Notes: generated by a model from the letters alone, not told the origin. Numbered from the stretch's first letter, positions 1-8,089 are shown. The stretch is DNA of 20,139 bases from Peptococcaceae bacterium (GCA_003132605.1 PKYJ01000083.1:25261-45399); one strand, 5' to 3'. Program-made: numbers and translations.

Positions 1-24
1 ATCAGAACAGCGGGGGAGAGCTGG

Positions 25-1071
25 ATGCTGATGGCTAAATCGAGAGGTTGGATCAATCCTTACAACCCGGTCTATTGGGGGGTTGTCTTGTTTTTATGTG
101 GCTGCCTCTGGCTGGGAGCACAGTTTTATATCGATAATATGCTCATCCCTGTTGGGGTGCGCACTCACAGCATCAAGACCAGTTTCGTCACTGTCAGGAA
201 AGGCGCTTCATTGAGAGAGATCGGGGATATGCTGCAGGGTGAGGACATGATCACCAGCAGTTCGTTCTTTGTGTTCTATGCCCAGTTGACAGGAGCGGAG
301 AAGCAGATCGAGGCCGGTTCCTACCAGCTCAGCAATAACCTGTCGATGCGGGAGATCCTGGATCGCATAGTCGGGGGGGACGTGCTAAGCTGCCGGGTGG
401 TCATCCCGGAGGGATACACCACGGACCAGATTGGCAAGCTGCTGGTCAGCAAGAAGATCGTGACCGGCGATGATTGGCAGAATGCATTGGCGACGGAGAA
501 CTTTGCGTACCCGTTTTTAAAGGATGCCCCTGCCGGCCCGAAGCGCCTGGATGGGTTTCTCTTCCCTGCCACTTACGACCTGACGTCCGACTTAACCCCC
601 CAGGAGATCCTGGGCTTGATGCTGGGTCGTTTCAATACCGCCTTAACCCCAGACTTGCAGGCGCGCGCCAGGGAGCAGCACCTGAGCATCAGGCAGGTGA
701 TCATCCTGGCGTCCATCGTTGAGCGGGAGGCGAAGCTGGACTCGGAACGCCCGGTAATCGCCTCGGTTTTCTTGAACCGCCTCCATATTGGGATGCCCCT
801 GGAGTCTGACGCCACAGTCCAGTACGCCTTAGGCACCCCCAAGGGAAAACTGACTGACCAGGATGTGCGGACACCGTCGCCGTACAACACCTACCTCCAC
901 TACGGGTTGCCTCCCGGCCCCATCAGCAACCCCGGCCTGGCATCGATCAAAGCAGTGCTCTACCCGGCCAAGACCAACTATCTGTTCTTTATGGGCAAGG
1001 CCGACGGCTCTCACGTCTTCAGCGTCACCTACGGGGAGCAAGTGATCGCCTCGCGGCACTACGTTCAGTAG
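25..1071 (+). CDS. mltG: Endolytic murein transglycosylase MltG (YceG-like)
   Basis: Membrane-bound lytic transglycosylase that cuts nascent glycan strands and helps set peptidoglycan chain length at the outer face of the membrane. Residues 17-33 form one N-terminal membrane segment. A LysM-like stretch follows (about 55-110). The YceG catalytic region holds LDGFLFPATY (175-184), the ASIVEREA motif with predicted catalytic Glu233, LESDATVQYALG (259-270) and the closing YNTY...GLPPGPI.NPG block (287-304). At 348 aa it is full length for the family. The ATG at 25 is preceded by GGGGGAGAG; an ATG two codons later is also possible. It converges with the toxin-antitoxin pair downstream. The family call is firm. 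Confidence 0.96.
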   Translation: MLMAKSRGWINPYNPVYWGVVLFLCGCLWLGAQFYIDNMLIPVGVRTHSIKTSFVTVRKGASLREIGDMLQGEDMITSSSFFVFYAQLTGAEKQIEAGSYQLSNNLSMREILDRIVGGDVLSCRVVIPEGYTTDQIGKLLVSKKIVTGDDWQNALATENFAYPFLKDAPAGPKRLDGFLFPATYDLTSDLTPQEILGLMLGRFNTALTPDLQARAREQHLSIRQVIILASIVEREAKLDSERPVIASVFLNRLHIGMPLESDATVQYALGTPKGKLTDQDVRTPSPYNTYLHYGLPPGPISNPGLASIKAVLYPAKTNYLFFMGKADGSHVFSVTYGEQVIASRHYVQ

Positions 1072-1111
1072 CATCCGGCAGCTTGCGCCGCATCCTTGCC
1101 GTTGTCAAATT

Positions 1112-1426
1112 CTAAAGCAGATGAATCCAATCACGCCTGCCGTAAAGAATTCTCACGACAGCAACGGTTTTATTCCTTTCTGAAACGATATAAAAGATAA
1201 TATAATTGTCTACCATTGTTTTTCTAAACCCCTGTGCTGCAAGGTTTTCATCCGAAACCAAGGCATGGCGCAGTGGGAGTTCTGCCAAGCTCATAACGGA
1301 AGCTCTGATTTTTCTCACCAATTTTTTAGCCAGCGGTGGCTCCTTTAACTCATGCGCAATATATGAGGATATGCCTATTAGGTCTTGCGTTGCGCTTTGG
1401 GTCATAAGAACCTTGTAGCTTTCCAT
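1112..1426 (-). CDS. RelE/ParE-family type II toxin
   Basis: Small toxin of 104 aa in the RelE/ParE superfamily. Members either cleave mRNA at the ribosome or poison gyrase, and the sequence alone does not say which. The fold signature is visible: an N-terminal strand and helix (ATQDLIGISSYIAHEL), a basic middle helix, then FRKTMVDNYIIFYIV and the typical C-terminal strand ending ILYGRRDWIHLL. The start codon shares one base with the antitoxin stop (TAATG), so the two are probably translationally coupled. The order antitoxin-toxin on the minus strand is the usual one for Phd/YefM-ParE pairs. No truncation is seen, so the toxin looks intact. Confidence 0.9.
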   Translation of the reverse strand: MESYKVLMTQSATQDLIGISSYIAHELKEPPLAKKLVRKIRASVMSLAELPLRHALVSDENLAAQGFRKTMVDNYIIFYIVSERNKTVAVVRILYGRRDWIHLL

Positions 1427-1686
1427 TATTTCAGCCCATTCTGAATTTGACTGAAAGCATCCCGTGCAGGGATAACTTTATTGTTTTTCAAGTCATTCAT
1501 ACCCTCTTCAAGCAATCTATAAAGCTCGCATTTGCCCGCAAGCCTTTCAAAGGTTTCAATGCTCATGACCGCCAAATCACCCTGGCCATTTTTTGTAATA
1601 TACACTGGCTCAGAATACTTATGGCAAAACTCCGAGATCTCATTATACTTATTTCGTAAATCCGAACTTGGTCTGATAGATGGCAT
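1426..1686 (-). CDS. Phd/YefM-family antitoxin
   Basis: Antitoxin and likely autorepressor of the ParE-like toxin downstream. The N-terminal half has the Phd/YefM DNA-binding pattern: IRPSSDLRNKYNEISEFC, then EPVYITKNGQGDLAVMSIETFE. The C-terminal part is expected to wrap the toxin. An upstream in-frame ATG at 1701 would give 91 aa, but a GGAGG at 1695-1699 lies inside that extension, 8 nt before the ATG at 1686. The 86-aa form starting MPSIRP is therefore preferred. Its promoter carries a palindrome, consistent with autoregulation. It begins only about 60 bp after the sortase gene on the same strand. Confidence 0.9.
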   Translation of the reverse strand: MPSIRPSSDLRNKYNEISEFCHKYSEPVYITKNGQGDLAVMSIETFERLAGKCELYRLLEEGMNDLKNNKVIPARDAFSQIQNGLK

Positions 1687-1717
1687 AGGAAACGCCTCCA
1701 TTATTTAGTATATACAT

Positions 1718-1746
1718 ATTCTATCAAAATATTGATATGAAGTAAA
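1718..1746 (-). promoter_or_regulatory. Antitoxin-toxin promoter with operator-like palindrome
   Basis: On the minus strand, TTTACT (1746-1741) and TAGAAT (1723-1718) are separated by exactly 17 bp and fit a sigma-A promoter. The inverted repeat TATCAA-N4-TTGATA (1722-1737) lies in the spacer and touches the -10 box. That is where a Phd/YefM repressor would bind. The -35 box abuts the sortase stop codon. The promoter and operator roles are inferred. Confidence 0.6.
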
Positions 1747-1747
1747 G

Positions 1748-2332
1748 TCACAAGGCGTCGGCGAAGATCACCAGCCGTTTGGAAAAGCTTTTTTGAGCCT
1801 CGTTCCAGGTACCGTCGCAGGTGATGAGGTTGAGATGAACACCGTCGCTCTGGCTGAAAACATCGCCGGCGTTCGCCTCCGGGTCATAGGTCCGGCTCTC
1901 TCGAATTATAAAGGTGATAGTCGATCCCTTGTCGTCTTCGATGTACAGGTAGTCCCCCGGGCGCAGATCATGCAGATTGTCAAACACTGCCGGCATCCAT
2001 TCCTTGCTGCTGCGGTGTCCGGCAATCACGGCGCTGCCCTGCTGTCCGGGGCGCGGCCCGAGTTTGTACCAGGCCACATCAGCAAGTTTGTCCGGTACTC
2101 CCATCGATCCGTCAGGTATCAGGCCGACATCTTCGATGGCGGCATCGACACCGATTTTGGGGATCTTCAAGCGCACAGGAAGGCCGACGCCCGCAAGTCC
2201 CTGATGCTGGAGAGGTGTACTCTGGGCTGGGCTCTGATTGACCGGTTTTCCGTGGAAATTATGCGCAACAAGTAGGAGCGCACATAATGCGCACACGATG
2301 AGGGCAATCGCTAATAACGCTCGTCTTGACAT
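1748..2332 (-). CDS. Sortase (class D/E/F-like), likely dedicated to the adjacent LPKTG protein
   Basis: Membrane-tethered cysteine transpeptidase that cleaves a C-terminal LPXTG-type signal and joins the protein to peptidoglycan. The 194-aa protein has one N-terminal membrane segment (about 5-24), a short polar linker, then the sortase barrel starting LKIPKIGVDAAIEDVGL. The catalytic set is visible: His106 in AGHR, Cys172 in LITCDGTW and Arg186 in SKRLVIFA. The short form with an N-terminal anchor and the TCDGTW active site suggests a class other than A or B; the exact class is unsure. It lies downstream of, and on the same strand as, an LPKTG protein, which is the expected substrate. The ribosome binding site GGAAG is about 10 nt from ATG, a little far. 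Confidence 0.92.
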   Translation of the reverse strand: MSRRALLAIALIVCALCALLLVAHNFHGKPVNQSPAQSTPLQHQGLAGVGLPVRLKIPKIGVDAAIEDVGLIPDGSMGVPDKLADVAWYKLGPRPGQQGSAVIAGHRSSKEWMPAVFDNLHDLRPGDYLYIEDDKGSTITFIIRESRTYDPEANAGDVFSQSDGVHLNLITCDGTWNEAQKSFSKRLVIFADAL

Positions 2333-2447
2333 GGTTTTTCGACTTCCATTAATTTTTTTGTAATGCCATCAGTTCAACAGTTAGAGCATGGGTACAACTT
2401 TGCCGTTCTCGCGCAGCCGCTCTGTCGACATCAGCGATCTGTTTCGC

Positions 2448-2475
2448 TGTATATTTACCTTTTCCCTGCTCTCAA
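2448..2475 (-). promoter_or_regulatory. Possible sigma-A promoter for the sortase gene
   Basis: On the minus strand TTGAGA (2475-2470) and TATACA (2453-2448) are separated by 16 bp. They lie after the terminator of the LPKTG gene and about 115 bp before the sortase start. This would let the sortase be transcribed apart from its substrate. It rests on two box matches only. Confidence 0.35.
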
Positions 2476-2515
2476 AACGGTTTTCCTGGGCAGCATAGCT
2501 CAGGCTACGGCAGAT

Positions 2516-2556
2516 GTAACAAAGAGAAGCTCCAGGCGATACCCGCCTGGAGCTTC
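2516..2556 (-). terminator. Intrinsic terminator after the LPKTG surface-protein gene
   Basis: A perfect 13-bp inverted repeat (2526-2538 with 2544-2556, 5-nt loop) starts 17 nt beyond the stop codon of the LPKTG gene. In minus-strand direction it is followed by a T-rich run (TCTTTGTTA). The stem is strong enough to stop most transcription before the sortase gene. Confidence 0.8.
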
Positions 2557-2572
2557 CCGTTCATTCCAACCG

Positions 2573-4420
2573 CTATCTGGCGGAAAAGATACGTTTTCTT
2601 TGAACTACAACAAACGAGAGCAGCGCTATTGATAGGATGCCGGCCGGGAGTGGCCATGGAACACTCGCTCCGCCGGGATCAACCCCCGTTTTTGGCAGCT
2701 TCGGAGGCCCGGGCGGTGGGGCCGCGTTGGGACTAGGTGGTGGCGTCGCGTTTGGCCCGGGCGGTGGGACCGCGTTGGGAGGCCCGGGAGGCGGCGTGGG
2801 ATATTTTCCAGGAGTTAGGGTCGGATTGCCGCCAGACGGATTGCCGCCAGACGGATTGCTACCAGACGGATTGCCGGTATACTGGTTGATGACGGTGACG
2901 GTTCTGGCGCCACCTGCCACCAGGTAGACCGTGCCGCTGACGCTGTCGGACGAGTCGAACCCGCTGAAGCTGGGAGTGTAGCTCCCGTAGACGTTGCCAT
3001 AGACACTGTTGTAGACAGCCTCACTGACCGTGTACGTGCCCGGATCCAGGGTATAGCTGGTGCCGGTCTCAGACCCAGGGCCTTGTTCGACCACCGTCCC
3101 GTCGCTGTTCTTGACATACAACGTGAAATCAGACGCTGCCGCCGTACCGCTGTAGACATGCTTGACTACCGTCAGGGTGGCTGTTGTTGGGCTGCTGGGA
3201 CCACCGCTGCCGGTATGCTGGTTGATGACGGTGACGGTTCTGGCGCCACCTGCCACCAGGTAGACCGTGCCGCTGACGCTGTCGGACGAGTCGAACCCGC
3301 TGAAGCTGGGAGTGTAGCTCCCGTAGACGTTGCCATAGACACTGCCATAGACGCTGCCGGAGACATCTTCGCTGACCGTGTACGTGCCCGGATCCAGGGT
3401 ATAGCTGGTGCCGGTCTCAGACCCAGGCTGTGGGCTCTTGAAGTTGGGGTTGTTGACATCGGTGACGTCAGAGCCGCCAGACAGGACGTGCAGGCTGAAA
3501 GCCGATGGCAGCGACACGCCGCCGTAGACTTCCTTGACCACCGTCAGGGTGGCCGTCGTGGGGCCAGTTGGCGGTGACGGCTGCGGATATGTGTTGGTGA
3601 CGTAGACGGTCTCCGCAACGCCTGCCGCCAGAGCGGTCGTGCCACTGGTATTGTCGTCGAACCCGCCGAATGTGGTGGTATAGCCGCTGGGGGCGTTACC
3701 ATCATTGGTCTCGCTGACCGTGTACGTGTCTGCAGGCAGGCCGGTAAAGGCGTTGCCGCCAGCAATTGCCTCTTGTGAACCGACCTCACCGCCAGAGTTC
3801 GAGACGTGCAGCGTGAAGTCCGATACCGGCACATCACTCCTGCCATAAACCGTCTTGACCACCGTCAGGGCGGCCGTCGAGCCACTGGGTGGGGTTTGTA
3901 ATGGAGTCACGAAGTTGAAAAGGTAGTGATCTTGCGAGTATGTAGTTGAAGTATCGTGTGATTCATAATCACCGGTATAGAACGTGAAGTCAATATCCTG
4001 GTCCAGAATTTGATTGCCGTTCGAGTCTGTTATCCAACTGGCGGGGATGTGCACATGAATCGTATCCTTTGCCGGCAAAGGAGAATCAGAGCCAGTCGAA
4101 GGATCGAGGAGCCACAACACATCGGTCGGTGTATCGAGCGGCTGTACATCAAGATTGCCAGTGAGGTCGCCGAAATTATCGGCCGTCATGTAGATGACAT
4201 CACTGACGCCAGTGAGGTCAGCCGGTGGCGCGTACTCAATGTCCTGGTTGAAGGTCACATCTACCGGGCTGAAAGGTAGAACAACCTGATTGGGATTGTC
4301 AGTATTATTAGAAGGACAGGTAACGTACTGCACGTTGCTCTGCCCCAAGGAAACGCCTGCAAAGGCTATCAGAGAAAAGATAAGCGCCAGCAAAAACATA
4401 ATCGGGTAAACCTTGCGCAT
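2573..4420 (-). CDS. LPKTG cell-wall-anchored surface protein with three prealbumin/SpaA-like modules
   Basis: Secreted, sortase-anchored protein, 615 aa from the preferred start. The ATG at 4420 follows GAGGAGGTG at 8 nt; a longer reading from 4474 adds 18 residues with no comparable site. Order: signal peptide (1-26); an Ig-like N-terminal domain with a DVTFNQDIEY-type start (about 30-155); three modules that each begin LTVVK.VY and end in a VINQ/VTNTY strand (about 184-290, 292-405, 412-520), resembling DUF5979/SpaA-type beta-sandwich repeats; a Ser/Gly/Asn then Pro-rich wall-spanning linker (about 525-574); LPKTG at 575-579; a hydrophobic segment; and the basic tail QRKRIFSAR. Modules 2 and 3 share long identical DNA blocks. 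The ligand is unknown. A role in adhesion or as an envelope stalk is inference. Confidence 0.9.
   Translation of the reverse strand: MRKVYPIMFLLALIFSLIAFAGVSLGQSNVQYVTCPSNNTDNPNQVVLPFSPVDVTFNQDIEYAPPADLTGVSDVIYMTADNFGDLTGNLDVQPLDTPTDVLWLLDPSTGSDSPLPAKDTIHVHIPASWITDSNGNQILDQDIDFTFYTGDYESHDTSTTYSQDHYLFNFVTPLQTPPSGSTAALTVVKTVYGRSDVPVSDFTLHVSNSGGEVGSQEAIAGGNAFTGLPADTYTVSETNDGNAPSGYTTTFGGFDDNTSGTTALAAGVAETVYVTNTYPQPSPPTGPTTATLTVVKEVYGGVSLPSAFSLHVLSGGSDVTDVNNPNFKSPQPGSETGTSYTLDPGTYTVSEDVSGSVYGSVYGNVYGSYTPSFSGFDSSDSVSGTVYLVAGGARTVTVINQHTGSGGPSSPTTATLTVVKHVYSGTAAASDFTLYVKNSDGTVVEQGPGSETGTSYTLDPGTYTVSEAVYNSVYGNVYGSYTPSFSGFDSSDSVSGTVYLVAGGARTVTVINQYTGNPSGSNPSGGNPSGGNPTLTPGKYPTPPPGPPNAVPPPGPNATPPPSPNAAPPPGPPKLPKTGVDPGGASVPWPLPAGILSIALLSFVVVQRKRIFSAR
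2823..2875 (-). repeat. 15-bp in-frame tandem repeat in the LPKTG protein linker
   Basis: Three consecutive 15-bp units (2823-2837, 2838-2852, 2853-2867) plus a partial fourth, reading GGATTGCCGCCAGAC on the plus strand. The first two are identical and the third differs at two bases. They encode NPSGG/NPSGS pentapeptides, so copy number changes keep frame and change only linker length. Confidence 0.9.
2882..3427 (-). repeat. Recent intragenic duplication between modules 2 and 3
   Basis: The block 2882-3008 is identical over 127 bp to 3218-3344 (offset 336). The block 3024-3079 is identical over 56 bp to 3372-3427 (offset 348). The 12-bp change in offset is an extra SVYG-type tetrapeptide unit in module 2. 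The identity points to recent duplication or gene conversion rather than old divergence. Confidence 0.93.
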
Positions 4421-4529
4421 TGGTTTCACCTCCTCTCCAGGTACCGTTACCTTACAACATTTTTTGTTAGGCATAACCTAAAAGTAGCGCAAAGAAGCGA
4501 TGAAAGTGATGATCAGATGTCTAGAAACA

Positions 4530-4545
4530 AATCATCGTGATGATT
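4530..4545. promoter_or_regulatory. Near-palindrome upstream of the LPKTG gene
   Basis: AATCATC-GT-GATGATT is a 7-bp inverted repeat with a 2-bp centre, about 110 bp upstream of the LPKTG start. It is shaped like a dimeric regulator site. No matching regulator gene is in the window and no clear promoter was found nearby, so the role is speculative. Confidence 0.3.
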
Positions 4546-4596
4546 GAATGCCACAACACTGAAGATTCAGCCAGGTTAACGTCCGGAGCCTCCGGG

Positions 4597-6546
4597 TCAT
4601 TCACTTATAGACCTCCCGCCATTCAAAAGCAGAAGTTGGGGAACGTCTACAGTGATGGTCGAAGCGTCAGGGAACGGAATTGTGTGGTCCAATATCAGCG
4701 TTAATTCAGAATCAGGATTCAGAGTGGATCCTTCGGTGTCGAACGATAGGGAGCCGGTCAGTTCTTCATCGTACACGCCGTTGACATAAACCTTTATTGG
4801 AGATAGATACTGTTCGAATTGTTGGAGATCATCGAAATTGGGCATATTGACGTTACTAAAGTTGTAATCAAGCTCAAGCGGTTTAGTTTCGTCGCCGACC
4901 GCGAGAGGAGTTTCGTTGGTTGGTGTCGTACCGGATGGTTTTAAAATAGTCATATTGGCGCTTGCGTTATTCAAAAAACTTTTTACATAACTTTCATATG
5001 CCAGTAAATCAAACTTTTGCTTGCCATTTATATCGGCTATCTTCCACAATCCATTTTCCTCAAGGATCTGAAAGCAATCATCAGTGAGGCAGTTGTCGGA
5101 CAGGTTGAGCGTCCCATTTTTATATTCTGACGGGATGTATGTCCCTAGATTAGTGAGCCCCTGTAACGGCGAAATATCGTCGATGCTGTTGTCTGACAGG
5201 TCAAGGTCCTGAAGGTCGGTGAGATACTGTAGCGGCGTGATGTCGACAATGTTGTTGGTAGACAGGTGAAGTATTTGTAGGTTGGTCAGCGTAGACAGAA
5301 AACCGATGCTGCTCAATTTGTTGCTGTCCAGTTCCAGATCGGTCAAGGCGGTCAGGCTGCCGGTGGGAGCGCCGTCTGAGATCTGGTTGTTGTCCAGGTT
5401 GAGATAGGTGAGGTTGGCCAGTTTCTGATTGTTCAAGGGCGAGATGTCCGAGATCTGATTGTTGCTCAAGTCGAGATAGGTAAGACTGGTCAGATCTATC
5501 AAGGGTGTGATATTCGTGATCTGGTTGGTGGATAGGTAGAGTGTCTGCAGGCCGGTCAAACTGGACAGGGATCTGATGTCGGAGATATTGTTATTGCTAA
5601 GATCCAAATAGGTGAGACTGCTTCCGATGCCCAGTAGCCCTGACACATCGCTGATGTTGCAACTATTCAAATGCAGTTCCTGCAACTGCGTCAGGCTACC
5701 CAACGGCGACAGATCGGCAGTGACGAGGCCGTTGTCGGTGAGGTCGTTCATATCGAGGTCGAGTGTCTGCAGCTTGGTTAGTCCTTGCAGCGGCGTCAGG
5801 TCGCTGATGTTATTGTTATGCAGCGTAAGCTGCGTCAGGTTGTTCGCATACACCAGTCCGCTTATGCTCTTGATCATGGTGCCGAAGTACTGATCTGCTT
5901 CATACGGGTATTGCAGGGTTGTCAGGTCATCCATGGCCGGAATAGGCACGTATATGGGTTGGTCAGTCGGTGCGTATAATGCCTGCACAACGACATTGGG
6001 GTCTTCATGCTGGTAAATTTCCCTGTCAGATGGAAACTGGAAATTCCACAAATTGTACTTTGCGGTACATGCAGCCTCCAATGCATGCTTGACAGCCTGT
6101 TCGAGCACCGGGTCGTCAAAGGGGGTGATGGCCGTGACGGCTTGCGTCGTGAACGAGAACGTGTAGTATGGGAAGATGTCGGCAGTGTTACCGTAAGCAG
6201 CTATGCCCCCGTTTAGCGTAACCGTTATGGTATCATCTTCGGGCAGAACGGTGTTGAGAATGAGGGTTTTTTTATCGGAACTCACCGTGGTATTACTGGG
6301 GGATGCGATAAAGAACCCGATGTCATAGTATCCAGACGCAGAGATGTAATGACCATATGTATCTGGATAGGCAATGATCTGGATTGGCTCGTCAAAAGTG
6401 ATTGTAATCTGGGTAGATCCGGGGGACACATTAATGGCGTTTACGGAGGGGGATGTGTTCACCACGGTATCCGCCCGGGCAGGCATTGCTTTCGCCGATA
6501 AAATAAACAAAAAAACTAGTAAGAAAAGCCAGAAGCACTTGCGCAT
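4597..6546 (-). CDS. Secreted leucine-rich-repeat protein with N-terminal Ig-like domain (internalin-like)
   Basis: Exported 649-aa protein. The ATG at 6546 has GGAAG 7 nt upstream and starts a clear signal peptide (hydrophobic 5-18, cleavage near ARA-D at 25/26). A TTG at 6570 would add 8 residues. Residues 27-135 form a Big_5/SbsA-type Ig-like domain (ITITFDEPI..., closing YYTFSFTT). Residues 136-235 are a linker region with no clear motif. From about 236 to 490 there are some ten SDS22-like 22-residue leucine-rich repeats of the form L..L.L..N.ISDI.PL..L, as in internalins. The last 150 residues form an uncharacterised beta-rich domain. There is no LPXTG, SLH or transmembrane anchor, so it is probably released or held non-covalently. 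It lies upstream of the LPKTG and sortase genes on the same strand. The ligand is unknown. Confidence 0.9.
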   Translation of the reverse strand: MRKCFWLFLLVFLFILSAKAMPARADTVVNTSPSVNAINVSPGSTQITITFDEPIQIIAYPDTYGHYISASGYYDIGFFIASPSNTTVSSDKKTLILNTVLPEDDTITVTLNGGIAAYGNTADIFPYYTFSFTTQAVTAITPFDDPVLEQAVKHALEAACTAKYNLWNFQFPSDREIYQHEDPNVVVQALYAPTDQPIYVPIPAMDDLTTLQYPYEADQYFGTMIKSISGLVYANNLTQLTLHNNNISDLTPLQGLTKLQTLDLDMNDLTDNGLVTADLSPLGSLTQLQELHLNSCNISDVSGLLGIGSSLTYLDLSNNNISDIRSLSSLTGLQTLYLSTNQITNITPLIDLTSLTYLDLSNNQISDISPLNNQKLANLTYLNLDNNQISDGAPTGSLTALTDLELDSNKLSSIGFLSTLTNLQILHLSTNNIVDITPLQYLTDLQDLDLSDNSIDDISPLQGLTNLGTYIPSEYKNGTLNLSDNCLTDDCFQILEENGLWKIADINGKQKFDLLAYESYVKSFLNNASANMTILKPSGTTPTNETPLAVGDETKPLELDYNFSNVNMPNFDDLQQFEQYLSPIKVYVNGVYDEELTGSLSFDTEGSTLNPDSELTLILDHTIPFPDASTITVDVPQLLLLNGGRSISE

Positions 6547-6881
6547 GATTGCACTTCCTTTCTCTGTCAACCAAATTGTAATTGACCAATCTCTTTAAGG
6601 AAGGATTTAAAAGCACATCTCCTTAATTGGATGTTATGTCAGAAATGTACCAAAATTAAAATTATTCTCTCTTTTTTTAAAAAATCCTTTAAAAATCCTT
6701 TGATAAGGTAAAAAATATACTTAATGCCTAAATTATTATGCAATTCCTGCACAACCTCCGGCGGGTTCTAAAGAAGATAAAGTTAGAGAATTATTATTGA
6801 GCAGTGGTTCACAAAGCGGCGGGAAAATAGTATGATACTTTTTATATGATGCCCTATCTGTGAGAAGTTGGAGGGAGCAGG
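6547..6881. other. AT-rich divergent intergenic region
   Basis: This 335-bp region separates the leucine-rich-repeat gene (-) from the export operon (+). It is markedly AT-rich (6600-6740) with a short direct repeat AAAATCCTTT around 6680-6702. The only clear site is the plus-strand promoter at 6808-6836. No RNA gene or ORF is supported. Confidence 0.6.
6808..6836 (+). promoter_or_regulatory. Sigma-A promoter of the HlyD/DHA2 export operon
   Basis: TTCACA (6808-6813) and TATGAT (6831-6836) are spaced by 17 bp, about 45 bp upstream of the adaptor start. The match to the TTGACA/TATAAT consensus is five of six bases in each box. No repressor gene or clear operator adjoins it. Confidence 0.65.
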
Positions 6882-7988
6882 TTGGAGGATCAACTGTCAA
6901 CAGGTCAGGGTCAGCCCTCGAACCAGGTGATTATGAAGCGTATGCGCCTGCCAATTGCCGCCGTGGTCGTTGTCCTGCTGGTGGGCGGACTCTGGTGGTG
7001 GCACGAACTGCGGGTCACGTACAGCACTAGTGACGCCCAGGTGGCTGCCGATATATCCGATATCAGCCCCAAGGTTGAAGGACGCCTGGTCAAGCTCTAC
7101 GTCGCCGAGGGGGATGCCGTGACGGCAGGCCAGGAACTGGCCGAGTTGGATAATGCCCAGTTGGCTGTCGCCGTGGCTCAGGCCGAAGCCGCCCTGGAAC
7201 AGGCCAAAGCGAATTACGCCAAGCTGCCCGATGATCTCAAATCGGCTCAGGCCAATGTCGACGAGGCTCAGCAGGGCCTGGCGAATGCCCAGGACCAGGC
7301 AAAATCGGTTGAGATCGCCCTCGGTGACGCCAAGAGAAACCTTGATGAGACACAGGCGCTTTACTCCGGCGGGGGCGCCTCCAAAGAGGCCCTGGACTCG
7401 GCCACCTCGGGGTACGGCACGGCGCAGGCAGGCCTGGATGCCGCCCAGGCCAATGTCTCATCAGCTCAGGCATCCTTACGGAACGCCCAGGCCCAACTGG
7501 AAGCGATCGACAATACCGGCGCCGACTCATACCTGGCCCAACTCAAGCAGGCGCAGGCCGCATATGACAACGCCAAGTTGAACTATAACGAATCCCTCAT
7601 CTATGCCCCCATCAGCGGTACCGTGGTCAGAACGTCTGCAACCGTGGGGGAAACTCTGTCTCCCGGGCAGACGATCCTGTCCATTTCCAATCTCCAGTCA
7701 TCCTGGGTGGTGGCCTATATAGAGGAGACAGCCTATGGCCGGATCCGTCCGGGGCAGAGTGTCGACGTCAGAGTTGATACGTATCCCGGCAAGACCTTCT
7801 CCGGCAAGGTAATCGAACTGGGCGGGGTGACGCAGGCAACAGGGTCCACGTTTCCCACCGAGCAGGATGAATATGGGAACTTCTATAAAGTGACGCAGCG
7901 CTTGCCCGTAAAGATCGGGGTCACCAATAAAGACGGCCTGATCTTCAAGCCCGGTATGTCGGTTGATGTCAAAATTCACACGGTATAG
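6882..7988 (+). CDS. HlyD/EmrA-family membrane fusion (adaptor) protein
   Basis: Periplasmic-adaptor-type protein that partners an exporter in drug or metabolite efflux, 368 aa. It has a cytoplasmic tail (1-22), one membrane segment (23-40), the first half of a lipoyl/barrel-sandwich domain (51-90, with DISPKVEGRLVKLYVAEGD), an Ala/Gln-rich coiled-coil hairpin (about 92-235), then the second lipoyl half YAPISGTVV (241-249) and a beta-barrel ending in GMSVDVKI. The start is TTG at 6882 with GGAGG 7 nt upstream. It is followed by a DHA2 transporter, matching EmrA-EmrB order. No outer-membrane channel gene is present, as expected for a single-membrane cell. The substrate is unknown. Confidence 0.93.
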   Translation: MEDQLSTGQGQPSNQVIMKRMRLPIAAVVVVLLVGGLWWWHELRVTYSTSDAQVAADISDISPKVEGRLVKLYVAEGDAVTAGQELAELDNAQLAVAVAQAEAALEQAKANYAKLPDDLKSAQANVDEAQQGLANAQDQAKSVEIALGDAKRNLDETQALYSGGGASKEALDSATSGYGTAQAGLDAAQANVSSAQASLRNAQAQLEAIDNTGADSYLAQLKQAQAAYDNAKLNYNESLIYAPISGTVVRTSATVGETLSPGQTILSISNLQSSWVVAYIEETAYGRIRPGQSVDVRVDTYPGKTFSGKVIELGGVTQATGSTFPTEQDEYGNFYKVTQRLPVKIGVTNKDGLIFKPGMSVDVKIHTV

Positions 7989-7994
7989 CTATTC

Positions 7995-8022
7995 GACGTT
8001 CGAGGTTCTAGGTTCTAGGTTC
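7995..8022. repeat. Heptamer tandem repeat (gaggttc type), four units
   Basis: Four 7-bp units: GACGTTC, GAGGTTC, TAGGTTC, TAGGTTC. It lies just after the adaptor stop codon. A degenerate relative (CTCGAGGTTTGAGAGGCTC) occurs at about 8051-8069 and a second array follows the transporter gene. It has no tRNA context despite the T-arm-like GGTTC. Confidence 0.85.
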
Positions 8023-8089
8023 AATTAAAAGCAAATCAATAATGGCCTACTCGAGGTTTGAGAGGCTCCCCATAAAGCAAAAACTCGGT

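Noticed and set aside
2363..2632. An 89-codon plus-strand frame between sortase and the LPKTG gene
   Set aside because: It covers the terminator and the end of the LPKTG gene, lacks a ribosome binding site and has no plausible product.
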